Shown here: one piece after another, positions 55,056 to 63,754 of the stretch
Position numbering within the stretch: position 1 is the stretch's first letter
Layout: every line of letters begins with the position of its first letter
Assembly: GCA_000708835.1 (NCBI GenBank)
Contig: DF238762.1
Coordinates: forward strand, 1 to 64,000
Source: Klebsormidium nitens
Lineage: Eukaryota > Streptophyta > Klebsormidiophyceae > Klebsormidiales > Klebsormidiaceae
DNA length: 64,000 nt
Direction of reading: 5' to 3'
Position numbers and translations under genes: made by a program
The notes under the pieces: generated by a model
The model's database searches: none
Seen by the model: the letters and a program-made list of their open reading frames with translations, nothing else
Told to the model about the DNA's origin: nothing

Positions 55056-55130
55056 TCAGCAAAGGGGCGTTCTATTATTAGCTATTAGCGCAACGCACAG
55101 CTCACAAAGTTCATTTTGAAGCAAAATAAA
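55056..55130 (-). repeat. Dispersed repeat R, copy 3
   Basis: AGCAAAGGGGCGTTC, GCGCAACGCACAGCTC and CATTTTGAAGCAAA match copies 1 and 2. Further upstream at 55205-55225, AAAAGCACTTGTTTAC repeats the sequence at the 3' end of the broken type 1 gene (52383-52400), so another gene of the family probably once ended there. Confidence 0.78.
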
Positions 55131-55367
55131 GTCCTATAAAGTCCTATAAGGGGAAAGAAAAGAAATAATAGACCTCTTTATTGTTTTTCATTTATAGATA
55201 TAACAAGAAAAAAGCACTTGTTTACTTTGTTTGTTTTTTTATTTAACAAAACGATGGATGATCTCTAATAGAAACAGAAACAAAATTTAATGACATCTTT
55301 TTGATAAACAAATAAACAAGTATTTTATGAAAAATTTTGTTAACATTTTAATAAAAAAATAAAATCA

Positions 55368-57227
55368 GTGATTTTTATTTCATACAAAATATTCTTTTTA
55401 ATAAATGTTATTATGAATAGAAAAAGAATTATGAGTTTCGCTACAATGTTGATAATGGGCTTTACTGCAACTAACGCAAAAGTCCAATTTAAAGGTCTTG
55501 TTCGAAAGAGTCAAGACTCTATTCAAAAAGAAAATGCAAATCGTTTATCTGATGTAATTTCTAATACTGAAGTCATTAGATATTCAAACCTAGCAATTCA
55601 AAAAGCAAGTAAAACAGCTTTCCAACTCTCCAATTATTTAACATTAAACAAAATATTTGGAAGTGTACGAGTTCAAATGCTTCAACAACCAAGCACAAGA
55701 ATTTTTGAATACGCTTTTAAAGCTAAATTTCCTGCCTCACAAGAATCGACTAGCTTAATATATCCTCGTGCTCGTATGTATCCAATGATAGAACAAGAAG
55801 CATGGGCTACATACAAGGGAAAAAGTAATATTTATCGCATATCTTCTGTTTTTTTATGGGTAAGTGGGTTTATTGCTGTATTCAATATTTGGCCTTTTTT
55901 TAAAACCCATTCGTTCAATCAGCGTTTTATACCTGAAACATTCATTATTAGAAAAAAAAGTATTGTATCTCAATTCGATAGACGAATAGAAAATGTATGG
56001 GACGAACGATTTGCTTTTTCACTCTATAAAAAAGCAAAAATTAACTCAACTTTACTAAATTTATTTTCTATAACAAGTATAGACAAGAATATTTCTTCTA
56101 ATTTACTTACTAGTGTATCAACTACTAATACTTTACAGACAAATAGTAATACTTATATTATTACCAATAAAGAATTAAAAAGTTATATAACAATTTCAAA
56201 ACAACTTTTAAATAATTATCAATTAAAAAATAAAGTAAAACAAATGAAGTTACAATTTATAAATTTATTTTTTATAAATTATTTGGATCAACTAGTCAAC
56301 ACAAATGTGTCTATTAATATAAAACCAATACTATCATTTAGTCAAAAATTTACTCAACGAATTATAATAATAGCAAAAGTTGTTTTGAATAGAATAGGAA
56401 ATTTAGTTCTGAATATTGAAAGCTTCATCTTTATAACGGATAAAGAAAATATGGCAACACAATTTTTACTCATAAGAATTAACTCTGTAGTACAATTTAT
56501 TTTTCAAACTTTAAATAAATTGATTCGACCATACAATCGAACGATACAGGCTATTTTACTAAGCTGGAAAAATCAATCTCAACAAATACAAGAAAAAATT
56601 GAATTGAATTTTAGCTTGTTAAAAGTTTTCTCTAATCCTAATCCACCGAAACAAGTAATATTAAAAAGTTATTTTTTGAAAACAAAGGTAATTCAAAAGA
56701 GTATTAAGTTTAAAGAAGAAATTGCAGAAACTTTACATATTTTTAAACACAGCGTTTTTATCTATTTAGCCAGACTGAGCCTTATTTTGGGTCATATAAA
56801 AAAAGACATAATATTCAAAAATAGAGGTGCTAAACGATTGATAATTCCTTTTCATTTCGATTTAGACTATGTTAAAAGAACAATTGACACAAATAAACTT
56901 TGCGCAATTTATCCTCGATCAGATTATAAAAACAAAATGTTGAAATCAACATCTCAAATACAAATGAAAAAAGACAACAGAGATCTGTTTCAGCAGTATT
57001 ATAAAGTAAGATTAGCGATAAAAAATCTAAATCAAACAGCTCATAAATATTTGCAAACCGTTTTTTTTATATTGATGAATCAAGTTTTACAAAATTTACA
57101 AGTAATCGCATTGTTGATAAAACAAAAAAAGAATACGCAAATAGCTTTGCATATAGAAGGTTTTTTTGAAAACGAAAAAGAGATGCGTTTTTCAATAAAA
57201 CTTAACAAAGAATTATCTTACCTTTAA
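55368..57227 (+). CDS. Unrecognised 619-residue protein
   Basis: Very AT-rich frame with Lys, Ile, Asn and Gln dominating. The start may be the ATG at 55368, or at 55413, where the product begins MNRKRIMSFATMLIMGF, a basic then hydrophobic start like a membrane signal. A second hydrophobic segment is ISSVFLWVSGFIAVFNIWPFF (about residues 157-177). The rest is hydrophilic with FDRRIENVWDERFAFSLYKK and YNRTIQAILLSWKNQSQQ. No domain is recognised. The frame is uninterrupted for 1.8 kb in a sequence where stop codons should be frequent, so it is likely coding. It is divergent from the type 2 gene and followed by a perfect 19 to 21 bp hairpin. Confidence 0.65.
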   Translation: MIFISYKIFFLINVIMNRKRIMSFATMLIMGFTATNAKVQFKGLVRKSQDSIQKENANRLSDVISNTEVIRYSNLAIQKASKTAFQLSNYLTLNKIFGSVRVQMLQQPSTRIFEYAFKAKFPASQESTSLIYPRARMYPMIEQEAWATYKGKSNIYRISSVFLWVSGFIAVFNIWPFFKTHSFNQRFIPETFIIRKKSIVSQFDRRIENVWDERFAFSLYKKAKINSTLLNLFSITSIDKNISSNLLTSVSTTNTLQTNSNTYIITNKELKSYITISKQLLNNYQLKNKVKQMKLQFINLFFINYLDQLVNTNVSINIKPILSFSQKFTQRIIIIAKVVLNRIGNLVLNIESFIFITDKENMATQFLLIRINSVVQFIFQTLNKLIRPYNRTIQAILLSWKNQSQQIQEKIELNFSLLKVFSNPNPPKQVILKSYFLKTKVIQKSIKFKEEIAETLHIFKHSVFIYLARLSLILGHIKKDIIFKNRGAKRLIIPFHFDLDYVKRTIDTNKLCAIYPRSDYKNKMLKSTSQIQMKKDNRDLFQQYYKVRLAIKNLNQTAHKYLQTVFFILMNQVLQNLQVIALLIKQKKNTQIALHIEGFFENEKEMRFSIKLNKELSYL

Positions 57228-57306
57228 ATCAAACATTGTGATTTAGTTCAATTATTTAAATTATTCAAGAGCTAAAATGAAAGTAAAGTATTTCAAATAA
57301 AACATA

Positions 57307-57353
57307 TTTAGTTATTAATAAGTATTTATTTCAAATACTTATTAATAACTAAA
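57307..57353 (+). terminator. Long perfect hairpin after the 619-residue ORF
   Basis: TAGTTATTAATAAGTATTT and its exact reverse complement are separated by 5 nt. With two further T-A pairs outside, the stem is 21 bp. It begins about 80 nt beyond the stop codon. Confidence 0.75.
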
Positions 57354-57653
57354 AGAACAAAGTTGAAAGACAGCAGATCTTAGTATATAAAAATTATCTT
57401 TAAAGTAATAACAAGAGAACAGATAGTTGTTTTCTTTATATTGTAAAAAAATAAAGATTGAATAAAAGCAATTTATATCTTTATTTTTAGAAAAGATAGT
57501 TATAAAAACACGTGCAATAGTTTGTCTCTCTCACGCATTAAAAGGATCATAGCTTCGTAATCATTTGGAAGTATGATTTACATAATAACAGGTTGAGAGA
57601 GTGAATAGAAATGCTTGTTATTTCGAATTTAGCCTTAAAGTCATAATCAAAAA
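57354..57653. other. AT-rich spacer
   Basis: 300 bp between the hairpin and the 3' end of the fused ndhK-ndhJ gene. No gene seen. Confidence 0.5.
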
Positions 57654-59707
57654 TTAAAGACTAAGCTCGTAAAATAAAGGAGTAATATAGTCTTTGCGTA
57701 AAGGCCAACCGATCCAATTTTCAGGCATAAGGATTCGTCGAAGATGAGGATGTCCTTCGTAAAAAATACCAAACATATCATAAGATTCTCTTTCTTGAAA
57801 ATCAGCAGATTTCCAAAGCCAAAAAAGAGAAGGAACTTTAGGATCATCTCGAGGTACTAGTACCTTAATACAAACTTCTTCAGGTTGATCTGCATAATCC
57901 ACCATACGAGTAAGATAACAAAGACTTGCAAGAAATCCACCTGGAGAAACATCGTAAGCACATTGACAACGAAGATAGTTAAATCCATAAGCGTAAAGAG
58001 CAAGAGCTACAGCCGAAAGATTGTTGGGCCTTACCTCTAACACTTCAACCCCTTGATAATCATAGCCAAGAGATCTATTTTCTAGTTTTCTTGTAGCTAA
58101 CCAAGAAGATATTCGCCCCCCAACAGGAGAAGTTTTTAGAGAAGTATTTGTAACTAAAGATTGCGAAGAACTAGCTTGAGAACAAAAAAGATTTCGTTTT
58201 CGTTGATTGACAACCCTTCCTAATAAAAATCCTGAACCGAAAGAACTAAAATTTACCTTACTTGTAAATGGCAATTGAACGAAAGACCGCTGAGCTTTAT
58301 GATTCAAAATATTTAATGAATTATTCCATAGGCACTGTTTATGAAACAAACCATAAGATAAAGAAGAAAAAGCCATTGGGACAGTTTTCGAGGTAGGTAC
58401 TTTTTTTAAAGGAGCAAAAGTTTGTTTTTCTGATTCAGGTAATTGAGTGAGTGGATGAAAAGAACTAGGGGGAATTCTTCGAGTTTCTGACTGAAGATAA
58501 GCTCCACTATGAACAGGTGATAGAGAAGTGAAAAAATGGCGAGTAGTGTGATATCGATGTTGTTGGAGAAGAGAGTTTTTTTGCTTTAAACTCTCTTGAG
58601 CGACTTTTTTGCGAAGTCGGACAATTGCATCAATAATTGCTTCAGGCTTGGGTGGACACCCTGGCAAATAAACATCTACTGGTATCAACTTATCAACACC
58701 CCGCACTGTACTATACGAATCAGTACTAAACATCCCACCCGTTATTGTGCATGCGCCCATAGCAATGACATACTTAGGTTCAGGCATTTGCTCATAAAGC
58801 CTTACTAAAGAAGGAGCCATCTTCATTGTAACAGTCCCTGCAGTAAGAATCAGATCAGCTTGGCGAGGGCTAGAACGAGGTACAAGACCATATCGGTCAA
58901 AGTCAAACCTAGATCCAATTAAAGAAGCAAACTCAATAAAACAACAGCTTGTCCCATAAAGCAAGGGCCACAAACTTGATAAACGAGCCCAATTTGAATG
59001 AAAAAAGCTATATTATCGTATAGCTTTTTTTCCAAGCTGTGCAGGCATCTTATAACGCACACAGCTTTGTACCTGTAAGATTTGGTTTCTTGTTTTACTT
59101 ATAATATTTTTTTATTCTTTTTTAAAGAAACGAAAACTCTAACAAGCTACTGCCTGTTTCATTTGTTAAAAGAATAGGCAACCTTTCTTGCTTTGCTATA
59201 AACAAGTATAGTCGATCGACTGCAAAACGGTTTGGACTACCTAGCACTATTCTTTTTATAAATTTCTTATTTGCTAAATTATTTGTAAACTCAGCTATGT
59301 TTACAACTTTGGCATTTTTAACGCATGATGTTTCGATACATTAAGTTTAGCAACAATAAAAAGGTACTTTATATAAATCAAAATTACCTTATTAGAAATG
59401 TTTCAAATTCATAAGAATAGAAAAAGATTCTTTGCTTGAAAAGCCCCCTTTATAAATAGTATTATTGGCTATATGACAAACCAAAAAAACTCTATTTATT
59501 TCGCATGCTACATTTCTCTCCTTTTTTTTTAAAGGATAAGGAAGCGAAAAACTTGTAAGTTTTTTTACTAATTTTGCCTTAATCGACCCGCATAACATCG
59601 TTAAAAGTACTAACTAATACATGAGCTGACGGTGAAGACGATTGGTCTAAAAATCCTACAGGATTTGCAACCTTTTCTATTTCTTGAGGCAAAGAAATTA
59701 CAGCCAT
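57654..59707 (-). CDS. ndhK-ndhJ: Fused NdhK-NdhJ, two exons
   Basis: Exon 1 59597-59707 (about 37 codons, [13 protein letters not shown] to STFND). Exon 2 57654-58997 starts [20 protein letters not shown]. Together about 484 residues. The NdhK part has the N2-cluster cysteines in [22 protein letters not shown] and [10 protein letters not shown]. An NdhK-like tail ([15 protein letters not shown]) and an unrelated linker of about 100 residues follow. Then comes a full NdhJ (about 155 residues, [24 protein letters not shown] to [11 protein letters not shown]). No stop and no nearby ATG separates them. NdhK and NdhJ are neighbouring peripheral-arm subunits of NDH, so a fusion is structurally possible. 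The ATG overlaps the ndhC stop region by 10 nt. Confidence 0.88.
58998..59596 (-). other. Group II intron in ndhK
   Basis: About 599 nt. A domain V candidate starts AGCTGTGTGC and closes with GCACAGCTT. A domain VI hairpin (AAAAAAGCTATA and TATAGCTTTTTT) and the end CAT follow directly before the coding similarity resumes. The 5' junction is less certain because no GTGCG is present; GTTATGCGGG at 59596 is the best candidate. Confidence 0.7.
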
Positions 59708-60060
59708 TCAAGGGCTCCTTTTCTCCATGCATATACAAGTCCAATAAGCAAAATAAATAAAAACAGACACACTTCTAAAAGTGCGAGCGCTCCAACCCGG
59801 TCAAAAACAACTGCCCAGGGATATAAAAACATAGTTTCCACATCAAAAATAACAAAAACAAGAGCATACATATAATATCGTACACTAAATTGGATCCAAG
59901 CCTCTCCCACAGGCTCAATTCCAGACTCATAAGTAGTACGTTTTTCAGCACCCTGAGTTCGGGGAGCCAAAAGCCAAGAAATTGCAACAGCTCCAGGGGG
60001 TACCAAACAAAGAAGACCAAGGAATGCTACAAAAGGACCGTGAATAGGAAAATGATTCAT
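59698..60060 (-). CDS. ndhC: NAD(P)H dehydrogenase subunit 3 (NdhC)
   Basis: 120 residues, the normal length. Three helices, with [19 protein letters not shown] and the [12 protein letters not shown] motif that is conserved in all ND3/NuoA proteins and lies near the quinone site. It is first in the ndhC-ndhK-ndhJ order, as in land plants, and its last codons overlap the ndhK start. Confidence 0.98.
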   Translation of the reverse strand: MNHFPIHGPFVAFLGLLCLVPPGAVAISWLLAPRTQGAEKRTTYESGIEPVGEAWIQFSVRYYMYALVFVIFDVETMFLYPWAVVFDRVGALALLEVCLFLFILLIGLVYAWRKGALEWL

Positions 60061-60306
60061 AAAGTTTAAAGAAACAAATATTTTATCGTCCGTATCTTAT
60101 TTCACTAATTCATTTTAGTGTATGAACACTACTTAATTATAAGAATTTTTAAATAATACAAACTTCGCGATATAAATAAAAGTTTATATGTCTAAAATAA
60201 AAAAGTACTTTATATGTAAATATTGATACTATATATACTTTTAAACTATACAAATATATATATGTAAAAAATAGAAGAAAACGAATCTATTTTTGTAAAA
60301 TTATCT

Positions 60307-60979
60307 TGGGTTGCCCGGGGCTCGAACCCGGAACCGTTCGGACTAAAAGAGCAACCTTCTCTCTATCAAAGGCAGGTTCTCTTTTTACCAATCGTGCAAG
60401 CAATTTTAAAAGCACACGGCTGGCCTAGTGTGCAAAAAAAAAGAGGTTGTTATTCAATTTTTCTCTGCACACCGGACAATCTTTTTTTTATATTTACATT
60501 CTTATTAAGAAGAAATATATTATGAGGATTGCTCATCTACCTTTCAGAAACAAAAAGGAAAGCTTATTGGTAGCTATATATCCAACGATAAGACTTAAAG
60601 AAAAGGGTAAGATTTTGTCAAAACAACGAGAGTAGTTCAAATATCGTTTCAAGCTTCTAAAAAAAGTCCGTTGTTTTTAACAAAGGCAAAGATTTTTAAC
60701 CATCTTCTACCACAAAGAACTTTTATTTCTGAACGAAATATCTAAATTTCGTTCTATTTTTGCAAACTGTTAATCGTTTTTTAGACTTTGAACTGAATAG
60801 ATCTCCCTAAGCTTGCTTTTGAAAATTGTAACTAAACGGCATGCTGTTGTCCCTTTTTGACAAAAAAATCAAAAGGTAAGCCATAAGTTTATACAATTTA
60901 GAATAAATCTAAATTGAAGTGGATAAGAACCCCATTTAACTTTTAAAAGCCGATTACTCTACCATTGAGTTAGCAACCC
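60307..60979 (-). tRNA. trnK-UUU: tRNA-Lys (UUU) with group II intron, no matK inside
   Basis: The 5' exon 60943-60979 (GGGTTGCTAACTCAA to CGGCTTTTAA) and the 3' exon 60307-60341 (CCGAACGGTTCCGGG to GGGCAACCCA) flank an intron of about 600 nt. Near its 3' end a domain V candidate (AGCCGTGTGC to GCACGATTGGT) and a domain VI-like stem (AGAG, AACCT, AGGTT, CTCT) are seen. In land plants and many streptophyte algae this intron carries matK. Here it has no such frame, and a matK-like gene is 17 kb away. The 5' splice junction lacks a clear GTGCG. Confidence 0.88.
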
Positions 60980-61221
60980 TTTAAAAAAAAATAAAAGCAA
61001 CTATACTGAACAAATATTTTAGTACAAGAAATCTTTTTGTCAAGTTAGCTAGACTTGGTTGAAATATTTATAAAAGCTGTAATATTCATTTTTATTACAT
61101 AATATAAACAATATTTATAGTAATAAAATTGATTAAAAAACTATTTTGTTTTTATTTATAGAATATTACAAAATTTCATAGATGATAAAACTAAAAAAAA
61201 ACCTTCAAACTCGTTAAAAAA
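60980..61221. other. AT-rich spacer trnK-tilS
   Basis: Very AT-rich; holds only the trnK upstream region. No gene seen. Confidence 0.5.
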
Positions 61222-62085
61222 CTACGAAAAAATTGAAAAACGCACCAGTTCAATACAAAAAAACGTTTGTCTGATTTTTTCTCGTTTAAAATAAAAAGAA
61301 AGTAACCGTCGTTGTAAACTTACAGGAAGGCAAACAAAGTTTTGTAAACAAAATTTGAATTCAAGGTTTTTACAAAGTGCCGTTAAATAACAAGCTTCTG
61401 CGTGAGCAAGTTCAGCAAGCTGACACAACATTTGATCTGCTTTTGGATTAAAGTAGCGCCGTAAATACGGTAAAATTCGCCTTCGTATTCTGCCTCTATG
61501 CCATTCATATCGTTGATTACTAGGGTCAAGAGTTATACAAAAGTTTTCTTTCTTACAAATCGCAGTGGATTGGGATCGAGTTATAGTGAGCATCGGACGA
61601 GAAAGAAATACTCCAAAAGCAAGTTTTCTTTGCCAAGAAAGAGATGAAAGGCCTCCTTGACTACTTCCTCTGAATATAGTATAAAGCAAAGTTTCAGCGC
61701 GATCACTAGCCGTATGACCTGTAAAAATTTGAGAGTAATTATGAGCTTTTCCAATCCGAGCAAAAGACTCATATCGCCAAGAACGGGCCTTAGCCTCACC
61801 AATTACTCGTCGCGGAGTAATACTTTGATAATACTTTATTCGACTGTACCAAGCCAATTGACTTATTTGAGAACAGGATTTTGATTTACGATCAAACCAA
61901 GCATGATCACAAGAAACAATTGCTAAGTTCCATTTCCAAAACGGACAAAGAATCCTAATTGCTTGGAAAAGACAAGCCGAATCCTGTCCTCCTGAAACAG
62001 CAATAAGCATCGATTGACTTTCTATTGCTAAGCCACGTTCAACAAGTACTTGATTCAGTTTTTGAATGAAAAAAATCCATCTCAT
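61222..62085 (-). CDS. tilS: tRNA(Ile)-lysidine synthase (TilS, Ycf62)
   Basis: 287 residues. PP-loop ATPase motif SGGQDS at residues 31-36, SCDHAWF, GEAKARSWRYESF, and GHTASDRAETLLYTIFRGSSQGGLSSL are all TilS features. It converts C34 of tRNA-Ile(CAU) to lysidine so that it reads AUA. The target tRNA is not in this window. The C-terminal domain is reduced relative to bacteria. Plastid tilS is known in several algae and absent from land-plant plastids. It diverges from the second trnF copy. Confidence 0.93.
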   Translation of the reverse strand: MRWIFFIQKLNQVLVERGLAIESQSMLIAVSGGQDSACLFQAIRILCPFWKWNLAIVSCDHAWFDRKSKSCSQISQLAWYSRIKYYQSITPRRVIGEAKARSWRYESFARIGKAHNYSQIFTGHTASDRAETLLYTIFRGSSQGGLSSLSWQRKLAFGVFLSRPMLTITRSQSTAICKKENFCITLDPSNQRYEWHRGRIRRRILPYLRRYFNPKADQMLCQLAELAHAEACYLTALCKNLEFKFCLQNFVCLPVSLQRRLLSFYFKREKIRQTFFCIELVRFSIFS

Positions 62086-62117
62086 TAAAAACTCCTTACT
62101 TTTTTTTTATAAATCTG

Positions 62118-62147
62118 TTGACGAGATACAGAAAACGATTGTACTAT
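62118..62147 (+). promoter_or_regulatory. Promoter of trnF copy 2
   Basis: TTGACG (62118-62123), 18-nt spacer, TACTAT (62142-62147), 11 nt before the tRNA. Confidence 0.55.
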
Positions 62148-62157
62148 AAAAATAAAA

Positions 62158-62230
62158 GCCGAGATAGCTCAGATGGTAGAGCATGGGACTGAAAATCCCC
62201 GTGTCACCAGTTCAATCCTGGTTCTCGGCA
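62158..62230 (+). tRNA. trnF-GAA: tRNA-Phe (GAA), copy 2
   Basis: Identical to the tRNA at 39347-39419 over all 73 bases, with different flanking DNA. This copy lies in the trnF-trnL(UAA)-trnS-rps4 neighbourhood also found in land plants, so it is probably the ancestral one. Confidence 0.96.
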
Positions 62231-62666
62231 TATAAAGAAAACAGATTCTAACGAAAAAACTTTTATATAGTTTATGGTAATTATTTCATAATCAATTGAA
62301 TCTTTTTCATTATTAATATTACAAACTTTCTGTAAATACGAATCTATATTTCATTGCTCTTTTATATAAATGATTCAACTAAATTTTTGTGACTTTAGAT
62401 TTTTATTACACTTTTAAAAACTATTCACATAATTCACTTTATTTTTAAACAAATTGAATTTGAAGGATCTAATTTAAAATAAACAGAATTACAAAATTAT
62501 AAGCAATTTTTTAAGTTGCTTATTAAGTTTATAGGGTAAATCAATATATAATTTAGATAAAAAAAAAGCTTTAAAAACCCTAATGATGAAAACTGATTAA
62601 TGTTCACATTACTATTGACAAAGTATCTATTATGCGCTAATATATATCTTAGAAACAAAGGTTACA
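62231..62666. other. AT-rich spacer trnF-trnE
   Basis: 436 bp, very AT-rich. No gene seen. TTGACA near 62616 followed by ATGCGCTAATATATA may hold the trnE promoter. Confidence 0.45.
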
Positions 62667-62739
62667 GCCCCCATCGTCTAGAGGCCTAGGACATCTCCCT
62701 TTCACGGAGGCGACGGGGATTCGAATTCCCCTGGGGGTA
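62667..62739 (+). tRNA. trnE-UUC: tRNA-Glu (UUC)
   Basis: 73 nt, GCCCCCATCGTCTAG to CTGGGGGTA, anticodon TTC in CTTTCAC. Besides translation, glutamyl-tRNA starts tetrapyrrole (chlorophyll and heme) synthesis in plastids, so this tRNA feeds the pathway in which ChlL and ChlN act. Confidence 0.96.
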
Positions 62740-62789
62740 AGCAAAATTATTTTGTATTGCTAATAAAACTACGAAAGCAGTAATATATA

Positions 62790-62872
62790 GGGTCGATGCC
62801 CGAGTGGCTAAAGGGAGTGGACTGTAAATCCATTGGCTTATGCCTACGCTGGTTCAAATCCAGCTCGGCCCA
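62790..62872 (+). tRNA. trnY-GUA: tRNA-Tyr (GUA)
   Basis: 83-nt type II tRNA, GGGTCGATGCCCGAG, anticodon GTA in CTGTAAA, variable arm, T arm GGTTCAAATCC. trnE-trnY are adjacent as in land plants. Confidence 0.95.
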
Positions 62873-62944
62873 TCACATGTATTGTGAAACGAAAAACATA
62901 AATCATTGCTTTATATTTATGCTAAAATAGAAGCAGTTTTAAGT

Positions 62945-63029
62945 GGGGGCATGGCGGAATAGGCAGACGCAGTGGACTTAAAATCCACTGGCCCTTTGGG
63001 CCATGAGGGTTCAAATCCCTCTGCCCCTA
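62945..63029 (+). tRNA. trnL-UAA: tRNA-Leu (UAA), intronless
   Basis: 85-nt type II tRNA, GGGGGCATGGCGGAA, anticodon TAA in CTTAAAA, T arm GGGTTCAAATCCC. The gene is continuous. The group I intron that interrupts this gene after the anticodon first base in cyanobacteria and most plastids is missing. Confidence 0.95.
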
Positions 63030-63124
63030 AATTATTTATTGAAAAAGGTAAAAACACCTTTTACAAGTAAAGGTGTATACTTTAATTTGTTCCTTTATTT
63101 TTTAGTATTTGGAGGAAGATTTAA

Positions 63125-63220
63125 ATGCCCACCATATTTGTTTATTTTGGCTTACTTTTTGCTGTCTTAGGATTTGCCCTAGTACTGCTACTTGGGCTTA
63201 GTAAAATTCAATTAATTTAG
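63125..63220 (+). CDS. petL: Cytochrome b6f subunit VI (PetL)
   Basis: 31 residues, MPTIFVYFGLLFAVLGF to LGLSKIQLI, a single helix. The C-terminal GLSKIQLI and the length match PetL, a small peripheral subunit that stabilises the dimer of cytochrome b6f. GGAGGA lies about 9 nt before the ATG. It is followed by petG on the same strand. Confidence 0.92.
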   Translation: MPTIFVYFGLLFAVLGFALVLLLGLSKIQLI

Positions 63221-63313
63221 ATATTTCAAAAAGATACAAAGTGTTGTCTTTTTGTAATATGTTAACAAAGATTAAAAATCCTTTTACCTTCATCTTATAT
63301 TTAATATAAAAAA

Positions 63314-63427
63314 ATGGTTGAACCTCTGCTATCTGGAATTGTACTTGGGTTAATTCCCATAACTCTTGCTGGGCTTTTCATGACTGCTTACTTGCAATAT
63401 CGCCGTGGGGACCAGCTAGAACTTTAA
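63314..63427 (+). CDS. petG: Cytochrome b6f subunit V (PetG)
   Basis: 37 residues, [22 protein letters not shown] to [12 protein letters not shown], the almost invariant PetG sequence. A single-helix subunit needed for b6f assembly in the thylakoid membrane. petL-petG is the normal plastid order. A hairpin with a T run follows. Confidence 0.98.
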   Translation: MVEPLLSGIVLGLIPITLAGLFMTAYLQYRRGDQLEL

Positions 63428-63442
63428 CTATTTTCATAAAAC

Positions 63443-63467
63443 AAGCCCCTTTTTAAAAAAGGGGCTT
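63443..63467 (+). terminator. Stem-loop after petG
   Basis: AAGCCCCTTTT and AAAAGGGGCTT form an 11-bp stem with a tight loop and then TTTAAA. A likely 3' end of the petL-petG message. Confidence 0.75.
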
Positions 63468-63603
63468 TTAAAATAAAAGAAATGTAAATTTTTTAGTAAA
63501 TAAAATTAATGTAATCTATATATTTATCTTAATCAGATAATTGACCTTCAGACTCGTATCAAGTACAATCTTCTTTGCCCCTTTTTTCATTTCTAAGGGG
63601 CAA

Positions 63604-63690
63604 GGAAGGATGGCCGAGTGGTCGATGGCGTAGCATTGGAAATGCTATGTAGGTTTTGGCCTACCGAGGGTTCGAATCCCTCTTCTTCCT
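63604..63690 (+). tRNA. trnS-GGA: tRNA-Ser (GGA)
   Basis: 87-nt type II tRNA, GGAAGGATGGCCGAG, anticodon GGA in TTGGAAA, a long variable arm, T arm GGGTTCGAATCCC. It stands tail to tail with rps4, the pairing also found in land plants. Confidence 0.94.
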
Positions 63691-63754
63691 CATTTTAATA
63701 AGTTTTTCGTTTTTTAAACAGTTTTAAAAATTTCAATGAAATGACTTATGAAAT

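Noticed and set aside
59392-59598. 68-codon minus-strand ORF between ndhC and ndhK
   Set aside because: It lies in the ndhK intron and starts inside exon 1 in another frame.
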